Source: Telmatactis stephensoni
Lineage: Eukaryota; Cnidaria; Anthozoa; Actiniaria; Isophelliidae
Assembly (NCBI GenBank): GCA_029948255.1
Contig: JALIZF010001916.1
Span: 434,001-498,000, forward strand
Reading direction: 5' to 3'
Length of the DNA: 64,000 bases
This document shows, piece after piece, positions 47,206-64,000 of this stretch. Below the pieces are notes generated by a model, which did no database searches, was not told the DNA's origin, and saw only the letters and a program-made list of their open reading frames with translations. The position numbers and the translations under genes are program-made. Positions within the stretch are counted from its first letter, which is position 1, and every line of letters begins with the position of its first letter.

Positions 47206-47848
47206 AAATTTCGCGTTTGTTGCTTTGTAAACGAAATGATTAAGTCATCATTTCTACACGTTTTAAAAGTTCTCAAAAAAACAGAAACTGAATTTCGCAG
47301 GAGTCGTGTCGTGGTTTGGAAATATTTTTGGCTTGAAATTTTCAAATCAATTTGATTTTGATTTTCTATTGTTACATATCACGATAATGAATATAACACA
47401 GTGACAGCAAAACTCAAACCAGTTCGAAAATTTTAAAACCCAAAATAATTTAGTTCAAACTACAACTATAGTAGGAATTGGTTCTACACGACGTACCGGG
47501 CAATGTTTTGATATCGTTTTACAAATCATTGAAAATGCTAAAATACGGTTACCACTGATATCCACTCGCCACTTTGGCGAAAGATGCCAAAATTGTTCAA
47601 AATGATAAAGTCTTATATTTATCAAGAAAATCAATTTCTGACTGTGCGTTGTGAGTGGATTTAAAGTTTTATCTGATCGCCCCAGGGGCAGGTAATCGAT
47701 CTATTTGCCACTACGGTTTGAAATGGCCTTGGTAAACAGCTATTAGTCTTAAAGTAAAGCTATTATTATCAAATTTTACGTTTTCCTCAGAAACGACTTC
47801 AGAATTGAAGTACAAGACCTTTGGTAATAAAAACTAGCAAGAGAAAGT

Positions 47849-47989
47849 ATGGATCCTTTGCTGGGCTTTTCAAAATTCGACGAAATGACACAATCTCGGT
47901 TATCAGATAGAGATATGGAAACCATGGAGACCAATGACGTCATACCCGGAAGTGAAAAATTTGGAGTAGAGATTTATCATGTCACGTTT
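47849..47989 (+). CDS. Candidate first coding exon, 47 residues, unknown gene
   Basis: The ATG in context aagtatggatcc opens a frame reading MDPLLGFSKFDEMTQSRLSD, then METNDVIPGSEKFGVEIYHV and TF, ending at a perfect donor (ttt/gtaagtg). Composition and donor suggest a real 5' exon. The minisatellite begins 13 bp after the donor, and no following exon was identified before WASHC5. A chance frame is possible. Confidence 0.35.
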
Positions 47990-48002
47990 GTAAGTGAAAA
48001 AA

Positions 48003-49016
48003 TCCGTAAAAAAGTTGGAATGAACGATCGAAGAAAGTCTGAATGAATAACCGACAAAAAGAAAGTCTAAATGAATGACCGCGAAAAGAAAGTTTGAATG
48101 AACGATCAAAGGAATGAATAAATGAAATAATGACCAATAAAAAGAAAGTTTGAATGAACGATCAAAGGAATGAATAAATGAAATGATCAATAAAAAGAAA
48201 GTTTGAATGAACGATCAAAGGAATAAATAAATGAAATAATGACCAATAAAAAGAAAGTTTGAATGAACGATCAAAGGAATGAATAAATGAAATGAAATGA
48301 CCAATAAAAAGAAAGTTTGACATGAACGATCAAAGGAATGATAAATGAAATGAAATGACCAATTAAAACGAAATGTTTGAATGAACGATCAAAGGAATAA
48401 ATAAATGAAATAATGATCAATAAAAAGAAAGTTTGAATGAACGATCAAAGGAATGAATAAATGAAATGAAATGACCAATAAAAAGAAAGTTTGAATGAAC
48501 GATCAAAGGAATGAATAAATGAAATGAAATGACCAATAAAAAGAAAGTTTGAATGAACGATCAAAGGAATGAATAAATGAAATAATGATCAATAAAAAGA
48601 AAGTTTGAATGAACGATCAAAGGAATGAATAAATGAAATGAAATGACCAATAAAAAGAAAGTTTGAATGAACGATCGAAGGAATGAATAAATGAAATAAT
48701 GATCAATAAAAAGAAAGTTTGAATGAACGATCAAAGGAATGAATAAATGAAATAATGACCAATAAAAAGAAAGTTTGAATGAACGATCAAAGGAATGAAT
48801 AAATGAAATGAAATGACCAATAAAAAGAAAGTTTGAATGAACGATCAAAGGAATGAATAAATGAAATAATGATCAATAAAAAGAAAGTTTGAATGAACGA
48901 TCAAAGGAATGAATAAATGAAATAATGATCAATAAAAAGAAAGTTTGAATGAACGATCAAAGGAATGAATAAATGAAATAATGACCAATAAAAAGAAAGT
49001 TTGAATGAACGATCAT
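48003..49016. repeat. Minisatellite of 56/58 bp units, about 18 copies
   Basis: The unit is gaaagtttgaatgaacgatc, aaaggaatgaataaatgaaa, taatgaccaataaaaa. Two length variants differ by an extra tgaa-type insertion (56 versus 58 bp), and a taatgatc/taatgacc difference is interspersed. The first two units are shorter and more diverged. The reverse strand gives an artefactual Phe/Ile/Ser-rich repeating frame. Confidence 0.97.
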
Positions 49017-49934
49017 CGATAGGAAGATTGAATCAATGCGGACGTGTTCCGAGTTGGCCAAGGTCAGTTTGACTAGTAAATATCTATACCTTGATATCAA
49101 TATGATAATAGTATTGGATTTCGAGGAAGTTGAAGCTACAAGAGAACACCAGTGATACTAGGACGGAAATGTCTACAGTTCATATCAATGTCTGAACTAC
49201 ATAATTCAACGTATAAGCGGATCTTTGCTTATTAGCATAGCCATTTCTCTTTTCAAGCAAATAAACCCCAAGTCAACTCTGAATATTGAAAGTGCATGGC
49301 AAAATTAGGCTTCCTTGGAAATTTGAGCTTGACACAAGCGATAGACTTTGCGTGATGCGGTTTTAAAAACTCTAAATTTTACAGAGAATAATGGGCCCAT
49401 ATGCGCTTTTGCCACCCAGAAATGTGAAAGCAAATTGGACGCTGATATCCCACAAAATACTGCATACGTTATACAAAGACCTAAAAATTTCCTAGATTAC
49501 TTATATTAAAAAGCTCTTACAAGTGTTGGACTCAGTTCCTTAATTTATCGAATTTTAACCGTATGTTAATGAAGCAGAATGTAAACATTGATGTCAGCAA
49601 AAATTCTCCTATATTCAAGACATGAAAAGCACCATTACTTAGAGAAAAACCTGCCCACAAATTGAATACCAAGTAGTAGTAATCTTGTAGAGTTATCAAT
49701 TGTTGAATAGAAGTCTTACAATAATCCCTCTTCAAACTGACAATCTGTGCAAAATCCCCCCAGTAATACCACAACAAATACCATTAATACCACGATAGCA
49801 AACGTTAGCGATAAGACTGTTTTGGTTTTGAAGCACTATGTAAACAAAATTCCAAACTTTGCTTTCCAAAAGTATATTTTCAATTCCAAACCAATCAACT
49901 GAATTGTCATGAACCCACAATACAACACACATCA

Positions 49935-50130
49935 ATATTGGCTTCCCACAGGGACGTATCTTCAGGAAGGGGTGCACCGTCTTCAAGAGGAGATACATCA
50001 TCATATAAATTGGAAACTGCTGAGAGGATATTTTGAAAAAATATTGAGAAAAAAAGGACTCAAAGTCATCTCAGGAAGGGGTGCTCAAACCCCCCCCCCC
50101 CCCTGCACCCCTCCCCTAAATACGCCCCTG
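49935..50130. repeat. Dispersed repeat fragment with poly-C tract
   Basis: ggacgtatcttcaggaaggg and its partner cccctaaatacgcccctg, around ggactcaaagtcatctcagg and a C run, resemble the reverse of sequence at 26,790-26,980 and 17,750-17,820 (atgactttgggtc). It is a non-coding interspersed repeat. Confidence 0.5.
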
Positions 50131-50339
50131 TCTTATCAGCAAGTACCGCGTTACATACAGAGTGCGTTTAATTTCTATTGCACTCGATTGCGTCGACGTG
50201 GAGCCTTTTCGCCCAACCACTCTTTTTTGAAACAGGTGTAATGTTAGTTTTACAAAATACATTATGACATTAAGTCTTACACTAGATAAACAAAGACGAT
50301 CAAAAGGGTCCATTACGTCTTCTCCAGAGATCATAATAC

Positions 50340-51276
50340 TAAGAGAGCGAAACGAGTATTGATGTCTGCGCGATATGCTTGGCGCTTGAGGTTATTTTTA
50401 GTAACAGGAAGTTGAAGCCATCGCGCGCGCAACAATGAAATTTGATTGCCGAAGTCAAGAGAATATAAAGAAGAGAATGAAAGCTACGAGTGGTTTGAGG
50501 GCCACAGAGTTATCAGTGTTTGTCAAACTACTGTCATGTGTTTTTACCCTCTGAAATAAAGCCTATTATTATTATTATTATTATTATTATCTAAAGATCC
50601 ATGATAATTTCTCTGTGACTATTTTTAAAATCCTAAATCCTTTATCACTTGTTGATGTATTTGTCGTAGTTTGGATTATCCGTGTAAAATGTCATACAAA
50701 CCTAGAGAGTTCAAATTGTTGATATGATTTTTATTGAAAAATTATTGAAAATTTATTCTATTATTGAAATTAGATTTCTACTTTACAATTTCTTGATATA
50801 AAAATTCCCCGTGCATCAGTAACTATGGTAACACCACAAGAACGAGCGAGACTTTGAGGCATACAGTAGGTATATCATTTTAAAGTGGCACTTTCTGAAT
50901 AATACAAATACTCCCAGGGTAAAGGAAAAATTAGCTAACTTTGTACTGTAACGATGCTAATCTTTCCTCCATCTTGAATATAGCTCATAGGTACGAGGAC
51001 TTGAGAGTCATTTCCCACTTTCAAAGAAAGTACGTGTATATGATCTTTAGGGTTTTTGAAGGGGCGTGGTCGATTACGTATTTAGGATGTGTACTACTCC
51101 ATTATAATATTTTTCCTTAGAATGTGCCACTATTACGAGATTCTAACTCAACAAAAAGCCTAAAGATTATATACAATGACGATTGGGCAAGGAATAATTA
51201 CCAACCAGGTCAACTACTGACCAATATCTTGGTCTCCATTGTCTTCACATGAGATAGGGGTAGATACTTAACTCTA
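50340..51276. other. 3' flank of WASHC5
   Basis: It includes a probable LINE tail (ctgaaataaagcctattatt repeated att, 50,550-50,590), AT-rich DNA, and tttatt at about 50,752, which reads aataaa on the minus strand and could be the WASHC5 poly(A) signal. Confidence 0.5.
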
Positions 51277-62222
<10,946 letters not shown>

Positions 62223-62802
62223 CTACAGAGGAAAGATTTATGATAATTATATCAAATGTGGCTAAATGTAATTTAGGCAAAGTTAATTAGTCAAGGCATG
62301 CTAGTTAGTGGTCTCTACTTGAATGTGCAGGTCGGCCCAGGTTGTATGCCGTGGCTCACATGCTTAACATTAGAGATTGTCTGGGATCTACTCATGCTAG
62401 CCTTTGTTGCTCAAACTGCTCCCGTCCCTCCCTCACTGATGGTAAGTTGCAATCTAATTGGTAAGTAGTCCACTGACCAAGTGGGTCAGTGTGACAAGTG
62501 CTGGGGGTGTGGGGTGGGGGGAGTGAACTGTGGTAGGGTTACCATGGTTACATGCTTCCCCCATGACATCTCTAAGCACCTAACCCCAAGTTCATCCTGT
62601 GGCAATGAGTTTAACCACATTAAAGTTGGCTTAAGACTAAGGCAAATTGAATTACACACAAATTATATTAACAGTGCACAATTGAATTACCCTGGCAATT
62701 CATAATACAAGTTCAGATATCATCTGCCAATTTTATACAATTTCAATTATTATTTGGTTGGCATTTCTCCTACTGAGATGGGAGGATAAGGAGAGGGGGG
62801 GC

Positions 62803-63678
62803 TTATACTAAAAAGCGAAACGAAACGAAACGAAATGACTAAACAGCGAAATGACTAAATTGCAAAATGACTAAATTGCGAAACGACTAAATTGCGAAAT
62901 ATCTAAATTTTCAAATAAACAATATTGAATAAAAGATTATTGGCATTACCTGATTTCTTCGTTGATCAAGCTAGAGTACATACACTGAAATGTTCATCGT
63001 TCATCGTATAACGACGTTAGCTGTGTTGAAATCAGATCTCATTCAAGAAGCATGCAGTTGAGGTTACTTTGAATTTCAGTGGCTTTTCTATTTTCTGTAA
63101 GCAAATAAGCCAAGTCAAGTGTTGTGCGCCATTTTGAATACACAGGAATCCCATAAATAATATCTGATCACACAAAGGCAGCCCCAAAAAATCGTATTCC
63201 AGTCTTATGTTTTCAGCAATGTTGTGTTTATTGAGTTTATTTCTAGTTATTTTTGAAACTAACATATCACAAAACATTTCACAAGCATTTGTCAAATAAT
63301 AGCTGGGGTGGTTGTGCGTATTTCAGTAGATGATGCAAGCACTGCAAATAAGACCCTAATTAAGCTAGTCAGTCGAAAACCACCAAGCTAGTCCTATTCA
63401 AAGTAACCTCAACTGCTTCTCGAATGAAATCTGATTTCAACACAGCGAACATCATTTGAGCATGAGATGTCAACAATACGATGAACATTTCAGTGTATGT
63501 ATTCTAGCTTGATCAACGAAGAAATCAGGTAATGCCAATAAGTTAATTATTCAATATTGTTTATTTGAAAATTTACTGATATTTCACAATTTAGTCGTTT
63601 TGCAATTTAGTCATTTCGCAATTTAGTCATTTCGCTGTTTAGTCATTTCGTTTCGTTTCGTTTCGCTGTTTAGTATAA
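62803..63678. mobile_element. 876 bp foldback element with ~275 bp arms
   Basis: Termini ttatactaaaaagcgaaacg and the inverse of cgtttcgctgtttagtataa. The arms (62,803-63,075 and 63,396-63,678) contain gaaacgaaacgaaatgacta, tandem aaatgactaaattgcgaaa words, then ggcattacctgatttcttcg, tgatcaagctagagtacata and cagttgaggttactttgaat, all inverted on the right. The loop of about 320 bp has no coding potential. It separates the visible WASHC5 exons from the missing N-terminal ones. Confidence 0.92.
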
Positions 63679-63864
63679 TGCACCTATCAATGTCTTGCCC
63701 CAACGGGGGGAGCCCGGGCGTATGCGGGCTATTGACAAAATAACCTTGCCCGGGAGAGGGGCTGTAAATTTTTATTGACACAGGGCTCCCCCCAGGGTAG
63801 GGTTTATTGACCATTTTGTAAGAGAAGGACTGGGAAAGAGAGACCGAGTTGGCATAAAATCAAG

Positions 63865-63894
63865 ATGGCTGCTTTCGCGCCAACTACGAAAAAG
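63865..63894 (+). CDS. Candidate first exon (MAAFAPTTKK) of a gene running off the right edge
   Basis: caagatggctgctttcgcgc is a strong Kozak/YY1-like start context. The frame ends at a perfect donor (aaaaag/gtaaga). Ten residues cannot identify a family. On the same ground it could be the 5' end of a divergent neighbour of WASHC5, but WASHC5's own first exons must also lie beyond 64,000 or be displaced, so the arrangement is unclear. Confidence 0.35.
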
Positions 63895-64000
63895 GTAAGA
63901 AAAAACTTAAATACATTCGACTTGTTTATTTTTTTATTGTATAATAATATACATGCAAAAATTTCTCGATGCTGATTGGCTAAGAGCAGTGCTGTTTCGA

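Larger units (their letters stand above)
43903..47848. other. Intergenic, repeats only
   Basis: AT-rich sequence with the inverted-repeat element at 45,652-46,010, a palindromic stretch around 46,290-46,420 (gtccacat...atgtggac), the 47.1 kb tandem duplication, and otherwise nothing I can assign. Confidence 0.6.

Noticed and set aside
48561..48848. Hydrophobic repeating Phe/Ile/Ser frame on the minus strand
   Set aside because: A product of the minisatellite period (multiples of 3 in some units), with no start context or homology.
48003..49016. Regularly spaced repeats resembling a CRISPR array
   Set aside because: There are no unique spacers: the whole 56/58 bp unit is repeated, and the surrounding genes are spliced animal genes. 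It is a minisatellite.

Overview
The window is nuclear DNA of an early-branching animal, most likely an anthozoan cnidarian (coral or sea anemone). Genes are split by GT-AG introns, and the conserved exons resemble their vertebrate orthologues closely. The non-coding DNA is AT-rich and crowded with short inverted-repeat elements, minisatellites, tRNA-derived SINE-like copies and LINE remnants. The phylum is an inference from overall character; no marker gene here fixes it. Nothing prokaryotic (operons, CRISPR, ribosome binding sites) is present.

Layout, left to right. (1) 1-12,754, minus: the 5' end of a TTC28-type tetratricopeptide-repeat gene, running off the left edge, with a 10.6 kb intron full of repeats. 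(2) 12,755-15,293: a divergent promoter region holding a decayed duplicate of TTC28 coding exon 1. (3) 15,294-19,783, plus: a ten-exon GDPD1-like glycerophosphodiester phosphodiesterase. (4) 21,439-24,782, minus: two head-to-tail, intronless, paralogous proteins with the motif order of a PD-(D/E)XK (lambda exonuclease/YqaJ-like) nuclease; each has an E2F-like site and a shared downstream motif in its upstream region. (5) about 25,220-39,714, plus: a roughly 31-exon gene for a large soluble, probably helical protein of about 1,080 residues that I do not recognise. One intron holds a 562 bp inverted-repeat transposon, with an 8 bp target-site duplication, that carries a RecQ/DEAD-type helicase fragment. 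(6) 39,715-51,276: mostly intergenic, with one possible short gene (43.3-43.9 kb), one possible first exon (47.85 kb) and a 1 kb minisatellite. (7) 51,277-62,222, minus: WASHC5 (strumpellin), 29 exons, complete at the C-terminus, with its N-terminal exons beyond the right edge. (8) 62,803-63,678: a long foldback element, then a possible first exon on the plus strand at 63,865.

The genes do not form a pathway. WASHC5 belongs to the endosomal actin-nucleating WASH complex, GDPD1 to lipid metabolism, and TTC28 to midbody/cytokinesis biology in mammals. The most unusual content is the paired intronless nucleases and the helicase-carrying transposon.

A recurrent oddity: conserved exons of TTC28, GDPD1 and WASHC5 each contain at least one single extra base that breaks the frame although the splice phases and protein similarity resume on both sides. 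This pattern fits uncorrected long-read insertion errors better than gene death, so gene models here need correction before use.
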